DNA of 23,019 nt from SPCO01 sp964427285 (GTDB lineage: Bacteria; Chloroflexota; Limnocylindria; Limnocylindrales; CSP1-4). Made by a program: the position numbers and the translations under genes. A model generated the notes under the pieces. The model searched no databases. It was not told where the DNA came from and worked only from the letters and a program-made list of their open reading frames with translations. The stretch spans positions 1 to 23,019 of the forward strand of contig CAYRTS010000047.1 in NCBI GenBank assembly GCA_964427285.1. The letters run 5' to 3'. Shown piece after piece: positions 8,021 to 14,744 of this stretch. How positions within the stretch are numbered: position 1 is the stretch's first letter; each line of letters starts with the position of its first letter.

Positions 8021-8040
8021 ATCATACTCCCCAGGGGTAT
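8021..8040 (-). promoter_or_regulatory. csoR promoter -10 with overlapping CsoR-type operator
   Basis: The plus-strand sequence ATACTCCCCAGGGGTAT (8024-8040) is an imperfect palindrome with ATAC/GTAT ends flanking C and G runs, the layout of known CsoR operators. On the minus strand it leads directly into TATGAT (8026-8021), a 5/6 match to the -10 consensus, leaving a 5' UTR of roughly 45 nt before the csoR ATG at 7967. A repressor bound here would cover the -35/-10 spacer. Confidence 0.6.
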
Positions 8041-8090
8041 CGAGTCCCGGAGTCCAGGAGTCCCGGACCACTCGCGCGGCAGCGCTCCGC

Positions 8091-8096
8091 TAGACT
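8091..8096 (+). promoter_or_regulatory. Candidate -10 box for leaderless plus-strand operon (micro-ORF, 8182 gene, hpt)
   Basis: TAGACT is followed by 8 nt and ATG at 8105 with no ribosome-binding site between them. The same spacing recurs before the usp gene (minus strand) and, at 6 nt, before the GTG at 21134. No convincing -35 is seen. Confidence 0.4.
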
Positions 8097-8104
8097 GGCG
8101 CCCG

Positions 8105-8182
8105 ATGGCTCCCCGCGATCATCCTCGCTCGCTGCTGGACGGCGACTGGCTCGTCGCCCCCCGATGGATTGCCGGCCGGTGA
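8105..8182 (+). CDS. 25-codon micro-ORF coupled by TGATG to the following gene
   Basis: The frame ATG 8105 to TGA 8180-8182 encodes MAPRDHPRSLLDGDWLVAPR plus WIAGR. The stop overlaps the ATG of the next gene at 8182 (TGATG), a classic termination-reinitiation junction, and its own ATG sits 8 nt after a TAGACT box. No family is recognised. It may serve only to deliver ribosomes to the 8182 start, which lacks a good ribosome-binding site. An alternative is that the next gene starts at ATG 8164 and this frame is untranslated. Confidence 0.35.
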   Translation: MAPRDHPRSLLDGDWLVAPRWIAGR

Positions 8183-8712
8183 TGGTGCCCTTCGCCCATG
8201 CCAGCGAGGCGGAGATGGCCCGCATCCTCGACTTCTACGCGGTCCGCTGGGAATACGAGCCACGCACCTTTCCGATCCTCTGGAACCTGAGCGGCGACGT
8301 GGTCGAGAGCTTTGCCCCGGACTTCTTCCTGCCGGATCTGGAGCTGTACCTCGAGATCACGACCCTTCGCCAACGCCTCGTGCGCAAGAAGAATCGGAAA
8401 CTGCGCCGCCTCCGCGAGCTCTACCCAGATCTGCGGGTCAAGCTCTTTTACGCGCGGGACTTCCGGGCGCTGATGCTCAAGTACGGTCGGCTGGCACTGG
8501 TCGAAGGCCTGTCCGGAACCTCTGGCCAGGTCGCCACGCCGTACGGAGTCGCGCGGGCCATTCGGCCCCCAACAGGCGACGGTCGGGATGGAGGCGGGCC
8601 ACCAGCCGGGCACGAGGGAATCGGCATCCCTGCGCGCGCGCCATCCCGCCGCCGACGGGTTGATCCCGCGGCCGCGGCCGCAGCCAGCATCGAAGGAGTG
8701 ATCCAGACATGA
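8182..8712 (+). CDS. PD-(D/E)XK-like protein with altered active-site motif, upstream of hpt
   Basis: A 176-residue protein. Residues 8-95 have the layout of small PD-(D/E)XK domains of the Vsr/TnsA-N type: a helix EAEMARILDFYAVRWEYEP, then APDFFLPDLELYLEIT (P46-D47 ... E58-I59-T60), then a basic helix VRKKNRKLRRLRELYPDLRV and strand KLFYARDF. The usual E-x-K lysine is T60 here, so catalysis is doubtful unless K69 or K70 substitutes. Residues about 130-176 are a Gly/Arg/Ala-rich tail. ATG 8182 is chosen for its TGATG overlap with the micro-ORF; ATG 8164 is also in frame. The 3' end overlaps hpt by ATGA, so the two are co-translated. The fold call is from motif pattern only. Confidence 0.6.
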   Translation: MVPFAHASEAEMARILDFYAVRWEYEPRTFPILWNLSGDVVESFAPDFFLPDLELYLEITTLRQRLVRKKNRKLRRLRELYPDLRVKLFYARDFRALMLKYGRLALVEGLSGTSGQVATPYGVARAIRPPTGDGRDGGGPPAGHEGIGIPARAPSRRRRVDPAAAAAASIEGVIQT

Positions 8713-9281
8713 GCCCGACCACTCAGCTTCATGAAGACGTCGCGGAGATCCTGCTGAGCGAGGCGGAGATCGCGGCCGAAGTTCGTGAGCTGGGCGCACG
8801 GATCAGTGCCGACTACCGCGGCCGGGAGCTGACGCTGGTGTCGGTGCTGAAAGGGTCGCTCCCGTTCATGGCCGACCTGATGCGCAGCATTGACATCCCG
8901 GTTCGGATCGACCTGATGGAGGTCAGTTCATACGGCGGCGCGACCACGGAGTCATCGGGCCTCGTCCGGATCCTCAAGGACCTGTCATCGAGCATTGAAG
9001 GTGCGGACGTCCTGATCGTCGAGGACATCATCGACACCGGGCTGACCCTCAACTACCTGATCCGCTATCTACGCGGCAAGGGACCGGCGTCGCTGCGGAT
9101 CTGTACGCTGCTGGACAAGCCGGCCCGCCGGCTGGTGGAGATCGAGGTCGATTACACGGGCTTCCGGATCCCGGATCAGTTCGTCGTCGGGTATGGCCTC
9201 GACTACGGGGAGCTCTATCGCAACCTGCGCTACGTGGGCGTCCTCAAGCCCGAGGTCTACTCAGGGGTGGGCGCCGGGTGA
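8709..9281 (+). CDS. hpt: Hypoxanthine phosphoribosyltransferase
   Basis: A 190-residue protein of typical HPRT length. The PRPP-binding loop VLIVEDIIDTGLTL spans residues 101-114; SVLKGSLPFMADLMR (45-59) and the flexible-loop start SSYGGATTESSG (73-84) are family hallmarks, and RIPDQFVVGYGLDYGELYRNL is the purine-side C-terminus. It salvages hypoxanthine and guanine to IMP and GMP with PRPP in the cytoplasm. ATG 8709 has AAGGAG 10 nt upstream, inside the end of the previous gene, and overlaps that gene's stop by ATGA. Its own stop overlaps the next start (GTGA at 9278). No tilS or ftsH, frequent hpt neighbours elsewhere, is seen. Confidence 0.95.
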   Translation: MSPTTQLHEDVAEILLSEAEIAAEVRELGARISADYRGRELTLVSVLKGSLPFMADLMRSIDIPVRIDLMEVSSYGGATTESSGLVRILKDLSSSIEGADVLIVEDIIDTGLTLNYLIRYLRGKGPASLRICTLLDKPARRLVEIEVDYTGFRIPDQFVVGYGLDYGELYRNLRYVGVLKPEVYSGVGAG

Positions 9282-9721
9282 CGCTGCATCGCCGGCCCTT
9301 GGGCCGCGGAAGGACGCTGGCCGCACTGTCCGCGCCGTTGCTGATCGTCGGCTGCCTCCTGCCCTGGTGGCAGGTCGGGGGAACGCCGGGGATCCCGGTC
9401 GAATCCGGGAACGGCCTGGCCGGCCCGGCGATCGTCGTCTTCCTGGTGGGCGCCGCGAGTGCCGCGCTGGCCGCCCTGCCCTACGCCATGGGCGATCGCC
9501 CGGCGCCCCTGGATCGCTGGGTCTCCTTCGCCATCCTTGCCGGGGTTGGCTGGATCGGGTTCGGCTGGCGAGTCGTCGAGCTGGCCCAGGCTGGCGCGTT
9601 CCAGTTCAACGAACCCGCCGCGGTGCTCACCAACGGGCCGGGCATTTGGTTGGCCGTGGTCGGGCTGATCGTCCTGTCGCGGGCTGTCTTCGAGGTTGCC
9701 GAGGAGCCGCCACGCGGCTGA
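9278..9721 (+). CDS. Small four-helix integral membrane protein of unknown function
   Basis: A 147-residue protein with four predicted hydrophobic helices at about residues 13-31 (LAALSAPLLIVGCLLPWW), 49-71, 81-103 and 121-140. The first contains a Cys and ends in two Trp. Short charged ends (MTLHRRPLGRGR, EEPPRG) suggest a cytoplasmic N-terminus by the positive-inside rule. The start GTG 9278 overlaps the hpt stop by 4 bases, so translation is coupled to hpt. No enzymatic motif or named family is recognised. It is followed by a hairpin at 9727-9760 and a convergent gene, so it closes this operon. Confidence 0.75.
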   Translation: MTLHRRPLGRGRTLAALSAPLLIVGCLLPWWQVGGTPGIPVESGNGLAGPAIVVFLVGAASAALAALPYAMGDRPAPLDRWVSFAILAGVGWIGFGWRVVELAQAGAFQFNEPAAVLTNGPGIWLAVVGLIVLSRAVFEVAEEPPRG

Positions 9722-9726
9722 GGAGC

Positions 9727-9760
9727 GGCGGGTGCCTGCGCGTCGGCCCGGCAACCCGCC
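9727..9760. terminator. Hairpin between convergent genes
   Basis: GGCGGGTGCC (9727-9736) pairs with GGCAACCCGCC (9750-9760): ten base pairs with one bulged A and a 13-nt loop. It fills the 39-base gap between the plus-strand membrane gene and the minus-strand gene ending at 9761, so it could stop transcription from both sides. There is no long T-run on either strand, so the call is structural only. Confidence 0.5.
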
Positions 9761-10576
9761 TTATGGCAGCTGACCGGTTCTCGCCCGGAGCTCCACCTGG
9801 ATGGCAAACCAGGCTTCGACTCCAGCGGCGGTGCTGTAGCGGAAGACGTAGGTTCCGTCGAGCCATGAATGGAGCGGAGCTGGCGCGGCGCCAGGAGACC
9901 CGTCTATGTCTGCTACCGCGCCCTCGGAGTCCGTGGGAGCCGCCGGGGAGGTCGCTGTTGCCGGCGGGCCGTAGAGGGCCCCGAACGCCGAGTTGCCACT
10001 GGTTGGGCGACTGCGGACGAGCCCGATGACTGCAGACCCCGGAGCCGTCCTCCGCCAGGCCTCGACCCTGGCGGACAGGACTACCGGATCGTCGTCGATC
10101 ACGGGCGCGCACCACCCCACCTCCGGGAGCCCCTCCGAGACGATCACAATCAGCGGGATGGTCGGATCGTCCGGACTTGTCGCCGTCGCTGCAGGATCAA
10201 GGGCGCGCCACACCCGGATCATCTGGTCGCGCCACAGCTCGATCGACGCGACGCGCCAGCCTCCGGGGTCCAGGCAAATGGCGCTGACCGCCGCCTCGAC
10301 CGCTCCGGGTCGGACGGTCGGCGACGGCGTAGCCAGCTCGGTCGCGTCCGCGGGGGAGCTCGGCGATTCACCCGGAAGCCCGCCGCTCCGCCCGCCCCCA
10401 CCCGTCGATTCAGACCCGCCCCACGGCTTGGCAATGGCGACCAGCAGGAGCGTAGCCGCGATGATCAGCCAGCGGCCAGCCGCTGGTCGCCCGCGTGAGA
10501 GCGCGGCCGGAGCGAACGCCCGGCCTCCGCTGCCCTCCGAAGGGCCTTCGCCAGCTCGCGACCCGCGGCCGTTCAT
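9761..10576 (-). CDS. Membrane-anchored extracytoplasmic protein of unknown function
   Basis: A 271-residue protein with a Gly/Arg-rich cytoplasmic N-terminus (1-34), one hydrophobic helix (WLIIAATLLLVAIA, about 36-49), a Gly/Ser/Pro/Thr linker (52-92) and a soluble domain (about 93-271). The domain contains two Cys residues (AICLDPGG and VGWCAPVI) that could form a disulfide outside the membrane. No known fold is recognised. The final segment DGTYVFRYSTAAGVEAWFAIQVEL looks like paired beta strands. ATG 10576 is the last of three ATGs supplied by a 20-bp tandem repeat; the two upstream ATGs open 7-codon frames that end on the next ATG. The gene follows livF by 52 bases and may be co-transcribed with the Liv operon. 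It has no lipobox and no solute-binding signature. Confidence 0.7.
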   Translation of the reverse strand: MNGRGSRAGEGPSEGSGGRAFAPAALSRGRPAAGRWLIIAATLLLVAIAKPWGGSESTGGGGRSGGLPGESPSSPADATELATPSPTVRPGAVEAAVSAICLDPGGWRVASIELWRDQMIRVWRALDPAATATSPDDPTIPLIVIVSEGLPEVGWCAPVIDDDPVVLSARVEAWRRTAPGSAVIGLVRSRPTSGNSAFGALYGPPATATSPAAPTDSEGAVADIDGSPGAAPAPLHSWLDGTYVFRYSTAAGVEAWFAIQVELRARTGQLP

Positions 10577-10628
10577 CGCGACCTGCGGCCGTTCATCGCG
10601 ACCTGCGGCCGTTCATCGCGACCCGCGG
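10556..10628 (-). repeat. 20-bp tandem repeat forming a chain of micro-ORFs
   Basis: A 20-bp unit occurs at 10561-10580, 10581-10600 and 10601-10620, with partial copies at each end. On the minus strand each unit holds CAGG or CGGG 5 nt before an ATG. ATG 10616 opens MNGRRSR and stops at 10593; ATG 10596 opens the same peptide and stops at 10573. Each stop overlaps the next ATG as ATGA, and the third ATG (10576) starts the 271-residue gene. The livF stop lies 12 nt before the first micro-ORF. Confidence 0.85.
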
Positions 10629-11381
10629 TCAGTCCTCCCCAAGGTAGGCCTTGCGGACCGACTCGTTCTCCTTGACCTCGGCTGCCGGTCCGGACAGGAC
10701 CACTGTGCCGGTCTGGAGGACATAGGCTCGATGGGCGATCGACAGCGCCTGGAGCGCGTTCTGCTCGACGAGAAGCACCGTCGTGCCCTGGGCGTTGATC
10801 TCGGTGATCGTGCGGAAGACCTGCTGGACCAGGATCGGGGAGAGCCCCAGGGAAGGTTCATCGAGGAGCAACAGGCGTGGCTCGGACATCAGCGCACGGC
10901 CGATGGCCAGCATCTGCTGTTCTCCGCCGGACAGGGTCCCGCCCAACTGGTGCGTCCGCTCGCGCAGGCGGGGGAACAGCTCCATGACTCGGTCAACATC
11001 TGGCCCGATCGTCGTCTGGTCTCGCGTGAACGCACCCATCAGCAGGTTTTCCAGCACCGTCATGCGGGAGAAGATGCGGCGACCTTCGGGGGCGTGACCG
11101 ATCCCATCGCGGACGAGGTGATGCGCCGCGCGCTTCGAGACGTCAGTGCCTTCGAACGTCACGGTGCCGATGCGCGGATGGAGCAACCCGCTGATCGTCT
11201 TGAGGGTCGTGGTCTTGCCCGCGCCGTTGGCTCCGATCAGGGTCACGATTTCACCCTGGCCGACCGTGAGCGAGATTCCCTGGAGCGCCCGGATGTTCCC
11301 GTAGTAGGTATGGACGTTGTCCAGCACCAGCATCGTCGGACCCGGTTGAGCCGTCGGGACCGCGCCTCCGCTGGTGGTCAT
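10629..11381 (-). CDS. livF: Branched-chain amino acid ABC transporter ATPase LivF
   Basis: A 250-residue ABC ATPase with Walker A GANGAGKT (50-57), signature LSGGEQQ (150-156), Walker B LLLLDEP (170-176) and the LivF-type LLVEQNA, where Gln occupies the switch-His position. HAPEGRRIFSRMTVLENL is typical of the LivF branch. It forms the cytoplasmic nucleotide-binding dimer with LivG and powers import by LivH/LivM. The ATG at 11381 overlaps the livG stop (ATGA). The N-terminus has about 16 extra residues (MTTSGGAVPTAQPGP) before MLVLDNVHTYYG; ATG at residue 17 is a possible internal start. It is the last Liv gene and is followed by the 20-bp repeat. Confidence 0.95.
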   Translation of the reverse strand: MTTSGGAVPTAQPGPTMLVLDNVHTYYGNIRALQGISLTVGQGEIVTLIGANGAGKTTTLKTISGLLHPRIGTVTFEGTDVSKRAAHHLVRDGIGHAPEGRRIFSRMTVLENLLMGAFTRDQTTIGPDVDRVMELFPRLRERTHQLGGTLSGGEQQMLAIGRALMSEPRLLLLDEPSLGLSPILVQQVFRTITEINAQGTTVLLVEQNALQALSIAHRAYVLQTGTVVLSGPAAEVKENESVRKAYLGED

Positions 11382-12370
11382 ACCGGTGGTGCCCCGAGAT
11401 AGGCTTCGATCACCTTCGGGTCGTGGCGGACCTCGTCGGGGGTTCCCTCGGCGATCTTCTCACCGTGGTCGAGCACCGTGACCCGGTCGCTGATCCCCAT
11501 CACGACCCGCATATCGTGCTCGATCAGCAGGATCGTCAAGCCAAGGTCCGCTCGAAGCCGGCCGATGAGGCCGGTGAGCTGCTGCGTCTCATTCGGGTTC
11601 ATCCCGGCGGTCGGTTCGTCGAGCAGGAGCAGGACTGGTTCCGAGGCGAGCGCCCGGGCGATCTCGAGGCGACGCTGATCGCCATACGGGAGATTCTTGG
11701 CGAGTTGGTCGTCTGTGCCCTTGAGACCCACGTATTCGAGCAGCTCGCGGGCGCGCACCCTCGACGTCACCTCCTCCGTTCGATCCCGCGAGGTAGACAG
11801 CAGGGCGTCGATCCAGGTGGCCTTCAGGCGCGAGTGCATCCCGACCAGCACGTTCTCCATGGCCGTCATGTTCGGGAAGAGGCGGATGTTCTGGAAGGTC
11901 CGACCCAGCCCCGCGATCACCATGTCATTCGGCCGTGCGCTCCGGAAGATGCCAAACCTGCCCAGCTGGCGCTGGTACCACGGAGGCCGAGCCACGCCGG
12001 TGACCAGCACGATCAGGAGCAGGATGATCGAGACGAAGATGCCGATGATCAGGACCACCTCCGGCGCTCCGGCTGATGCCAGGAACGCCGTGACGAGGCC
12101 GGTGATGGCCGCTGGAAGCAGCCACAGGACCGGCTCCAGCCACGCTCGCCGAGCACGCGCGATCTTCGTCTCGCCGTGGAACTCGATCCGTCCCTCGGTC
12201 GGGTCGTAGATCCCGGCGATGATATTGAAGAACGTCGTCTTGCCGGCGCCGTTTGGTCCGATCAGGCTGACGATCGATTGCTTCGGGATCGTGAAGTCGA
12301 TGCTGTTCACCGCCACCAGGCCACCAAAGCGCTTGGTCACCCCTTCCGCGCGAAGCACCTCGTCTGTCAT
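11378..12370 (-). CDS. livG: Branched-chain amino acid ABC transporter ATPase LivG with inserted transmembrane hairpin
   Basis: A 330-residue protein against about 255 for usual LivG. Walker A GPNGAGKT (38-45), Q-loop GRTFQNIRLFPNMTAMENVLVG (Q160), signature-like LPYGDQRR (227-234, usual form LSYGQQRR), Walker B LLLLDEP (247-253), H-loop H285 and the LivG end GTPDEVRHDPKVIEAYLG are all present in one frame. Between the strand after Walker A (GRIEFHGETK, to residue 69) and the Q-loop lies an insert of about 84 residues (70-153) with two strongly hydrophobic stretches, about 77-99 and 104-127, then a basic segment (WYQRQLGRFGIFRSARP). Start ATG 12370 overlaps the livM stop by ATGA; an open frame continues upstream to 12700 but inside livM. 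The role as LivF partner is secure by operon and motifs; the insert's function is unknown. Confidence 0.93.
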   Translation of the reverse strand: MTDEVLRAEGVTKRFGGLVAVNSIDFTIPKQSIVSLIGPNGAGKTTFFNIIAGIYDPTEGRIEFHGETKIARARRAWLEPVLWLLPAAITGLVTAFLASAGAPEVVLIIGIFVSIILLLIVLVTGVARPPWYQRQLGRFGIFRSARPNDMVIAGLGRTFQNIRLFPNMTAMENVLVGMHSRLKATWIDALLSTSRDRTEEVTSRVRARELLEYVGLKGTDDQLAKNLPYGDQRRLEIARALASEPVLLLLDEPTAGMNPNETQQLTGLIGRLRADLGLTILLIEHDMRVVMGISDRVTVLDHGEKIAEGTPDEVRHDPKVIEAYLGAPPV

Positions 12371-13587
12371 CGAGTGGTTCCGTGGCCGTCGGGCCCGGCA
12401 GGGTCGTGGAGCAGTTCGCTGGCGTCGGGCGCCTCGCCCATGGCCCCGACGATCGCCGGATCGTCGCCGAACTCGTCGGCGATGTGCAGCTCGCGCCGTC
12501 GGCGCTGGCTTGGGAATAGGCCTTCCGGGCGGAACAACATCATCAGGACGAGGGCGACGCCGAACAGCAGGAACTGGTAGTCCGTGAAGTTGATCTCCGA
12601 GATGATCGGGATGGCGAGGGCCTCGGAGATCGCATTGAGCTGCTTGAGCACGACCACCTGGATCATGTACACGATGAACGCACCCGCCGCCACGCCCCAC
12701 AAGTTGCCCATCCCGCCAAGGATGACCATGGCCAGGACCGTGAATGACACGGTGAACAGGAACTGGTCCGGTGACACGATGGTCAGCTTGGAGGCATTGA
12801 ACACGCCGGCCAACCCGGCGGTCGTGGCGCCGAGGGCGAAGGCCAGCAGCTTGGTAATGACGGTATTGATCCCGTTGGCCGCTGCCGCGAGCTCGTCCTC
12901 CCGGATCGCATTCCAGGCTCGGCCGACGCGTGAATCCTGGAGCCGGTAGAGCAGGGTCATGGCGATCGCCACGATGCCGGCGACCAGGACGAAGTACGCA
13001 AACTGGGTCAGCGCTGTGAACTCCCCGAGACCTGGCAGCGGCTCTGGCCGGAAGATGCCGCCGATCCCGTTGGTGCCCTCCGTCCAGGGCTCCAGGTTGA
13101 GGAACATGATCGGCACGATCTCGCCAAAGCCCAGCGTCATGATCGCGAGATAGTCGCCACGCAGCCGCAGTGTCGGGGCCCCCAGCGCGATCCCGAAGAC
13201 GGCCGCCACCGCGGCACCCACCACCAGCATCGGCAGGAACGGCAGGTCAACGCCAGAATAGGGCGAGTTGGAGTAGGCATAGACGTATGCGCCGATCGCG
13301 TAGAAGGCGGCGTAGCCAAGGTCCAGCAGGCCGGCCATGCCGATCACGATGTTGAGGCCCATGGCGAGCAGGACGAACACGCCGGCATTGGCGAATGAGC
13401 TGTACCAGGACTGCTCGGACAGGATCTCGGAGAACGGCGGAATCTTCGGCAGGACGATCATCAGCAGGGTGATGATCAGCATGCTGACGATCACACTTGT
13501 CGAGCGATGCTGCTCGGCGAAGTCCCGCACCCGGTCGCGTGGCGAAGGAGACGGAGCCAGGGTCGTGCCCTGTGTCACAGCGGTCAT
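12367..13587 (-). CDS. livM: Branched-chain amino acid ABC transporter permease LivM
   Basis: A 406-residue membrane protein with the LivM landmarks NIVIGMAGLLDLGYAAFYAIGAY, GAPTLRLRGDYLAIMTLGFGEI, the EAA-type loop GRAWNAIREDELAAAANGIN that contacts the ATPases, and MVILGGMGNLWGVAAGAFIV. About 9-10 hydrophobic helices are visible. It pairs with LivH to form the transmembrane path. The C-terminus carries a hydrophilic extension of about 45 residues after LFRPEGLFPSQRRRRELH, acidic and Gly/Pro-rich, not typical of the core family. ATG 13587 overlaps livH's stop by ATGA and its own stop overlaps livG the same way. Confidence 0.95.
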   Translation of the reverse strand: MTAVTQGTTLAPSPSPRDRVRDFAEQHRSTSVIVSMLIITLLMIVLPKIPPFSEILSEQSWYSSFANAGVFVLLAMGLNIVIGMAGLLDLGYAAFYAIGAYVYAYSNSPYSGVDLPFLPMLVVGAAVAAVFGIALGAPTLRLRGDYLAIMTLGFGEIVPIMFLNLEPWTEGTNGIGGIFRPEPLPGLGEFTALTQFAYFVLVAGIVAIAMTLLYRLQDSRVGRAWNAIREDELAAAANGINTVITKLLAFALGATTAGLAGVFNASKLTIVSPDQFLFTVSFTVLAMVILGGMGNLWGVAAGAFIVYMIQVVVLKQLNAISEALAIPIISEINFTDYQFLLFGVALVLMMLFRPEGLFPSQRRRRELHIADEFGDDPAIVGAMGEAPDASELLHDPAGPDGHGTTR

Positions 13588-14654
13588 GCACGGTCTCCCG
13601 ACTGCTGTCCGAGGATGCCGGTCGGCTTGAAGATCAGCACGAACGTCAGGACCATGAAGACGAGGAACTCCGACCAGCGCGAGTAGCCGAGGGAGGCGGC
13701 GAAATTCTCGATGAACCCGATGATGAAGCCACCAAGGACGGCTCCGGTGATGTTGCCAATCCCACCGAGGACGGCGGCGGTGAACGCCTTCAACCCGGAG
13801 TTGAAGCCGAGGTCGAAGCGGACGAACCCGAAGCGCAATCCCCAGACGACGCCGGCCGCGGCGGCCAGCATCCCGCCAAGGAGGAAGGTCAGCGCGATGG
13901 TCTGGTTGGCGTCGACGCCCATCAGCGCAGAGGCCTCACGGTCCTGGGCCGTTGCGCGCATGGCCCGCCCCAGACGCGAGCGGTTCACAAACGTCTGGAG
14001 GGCAACCATCAGCGTCAGCGCCAGGCCGAAGATGAAGATCGACAGGACGGAGATGGACGCACCGCCGAACGGGATCTGCCATTCGAGGGGGAAGACCTGG
14101 GGCGACGCTCGGTCGCCCGACCCGGCGACGGTGAGCGCCACGTTCTGGATGATGAACGACACGCCGATCGCCGTGATCAGCGGCGCCAAGCGCGGGGCGT
14201 TGCGAAGGGGTCGATAGACCGTCCGCTCGATGGCGACGTTGATGAATCCAACAATCGGCATCGCGAACAGGAGCGCTCCGACCAACAGGAACACGAGCAT
14301 GGGCACGTCGACCACGCCCCCGCTCTGACCCATGATTCCACCCAGGAAGACCACGGACAGGAACGCTCCGAGCATGAAAATGTCGCCGTGGGCGAAGTTG
14401 ATCAGCTCGATGATCCCGTAGACCATCGTGTAACCAAGGGCGATGAGTGCGTAGATGGCGCCGATCGACAGCGCGTTGACCGTCTGCTGCAGCGCTACCG
14501 GCAAGGCAGCATCGAGCGGGATCCCTTCCACCAGGTAGAGGGCGATCCAGAGCACGACCAGGTACAGCAGGACGCCGCCAACCGAGAGCCCGGTGAGTCG
14601 AAGCCCCTTTGCGAGGGAGTTCGGGGTGGCGGCGGGGGTTGCGTGAGCGGTCAC
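13584..14654 (-). CDS. livH: Branched-chain amino acid ABC transporter permease LivH
   Basis: A 356-residue permease. Family segments include LSIGAIYALIALGYTMVYGIIELINFAHGDIFMLGA, ERTVYRPLRNAPRLAPLITAIG, the coupling loop SRLGRAMRATAQDREASALMGVD and AVLGGIGNITGAVLGGFIIG. About 8-9 helices are visible. The GTG at 14654 lacks a ribosome-binding site of its own but overlaps (GTGA) the stop of a 6-residue ORF that has AGGA before its ATG at 14671, so reinitiation may set its expression. A strong hairpin at 14702-14728 lies between it and livK, so permease and ATPase levels are probably kept below that of the binding protein. Confidence 0.95.
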   Translation of the reverse strand: MTAHATPAATPNSLAKGLRLTGLSVGGVLLYLVVLWIALYLVEGIPLDAALPVALQQTVNALSIGAIYALIALGYTMVYGIIELINFAHGDIFMLGAFLSVVFLGGIMGQSGGVVDVPMLVFLLVGALLFAMPIVGFINVAIERTVYRPLRNAPRLAPLITAIGVSFIIQNVALTVAGSGDRASPQVFPLEWQIPFGGASISVLSIFIFGLALTLMVALQTFVNRSRLGRAMRATAQDREASALMGVDANQTIALTFLLGGMLAAAAGVVWGLRFGFVRFDLGFNSGLKAFTAAVLGGIGNITGAVLGGFIIGFIENFAASLGYSRWSEFLVFMVLTFVLIFKPTGILGQQSGDRA

Positions 14655-14671
14655 AGGAAGTCCATAGCCAT
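14651..14671 (-). CDS. Six-residue micro-ORF overlapping the livH start
   Basis: ATG 14671 opens MAMDFL and stops with TGA at 14653-14651; the stop overlaps the livH GTG (14654-14652) as GTGA. AGGA lies about 7 nt upstream of the ATG, the only good ribosome site near livH. It looks like a ribosome-delivery leader rather than a functional peptide. Confidence 0.35.
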   Translation of the reverse strand: MAMDFL

Positions 14672-14701
14672 CGGGGTTCCTGGTGAACGTGGATATTGAA
14701 A

Positions 14702-14728
14702 GGCCGGGGGTCCGCTGGACCCCCGGCC
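14702..14728 (-). terminator. Strong intrinsic hairpin between livK and livH
   Basis: A perfect 12-bp GC-rich stem (14702-14713 with 14717-14728) and 3-nt loop lie 16 bases after the livK stop. On the minus strand it is followed by TTTCAAT, a weak U-run. Such hairpins after ABC binding-protein genes usually reduce read-through and protect the upstream mRNA, giving excess binding protein over permease. Confidence 0.75.
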
Positions 14729-14744
14729 GATCAGTATTGGACGG

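Noticed and set aside
11378..12700. LivG starting upstream inside livM
   Set aside because: The added residues are livM read in another frame; ATG 12370 has the ATGA overlap common to this operon and begins the ABC fold.
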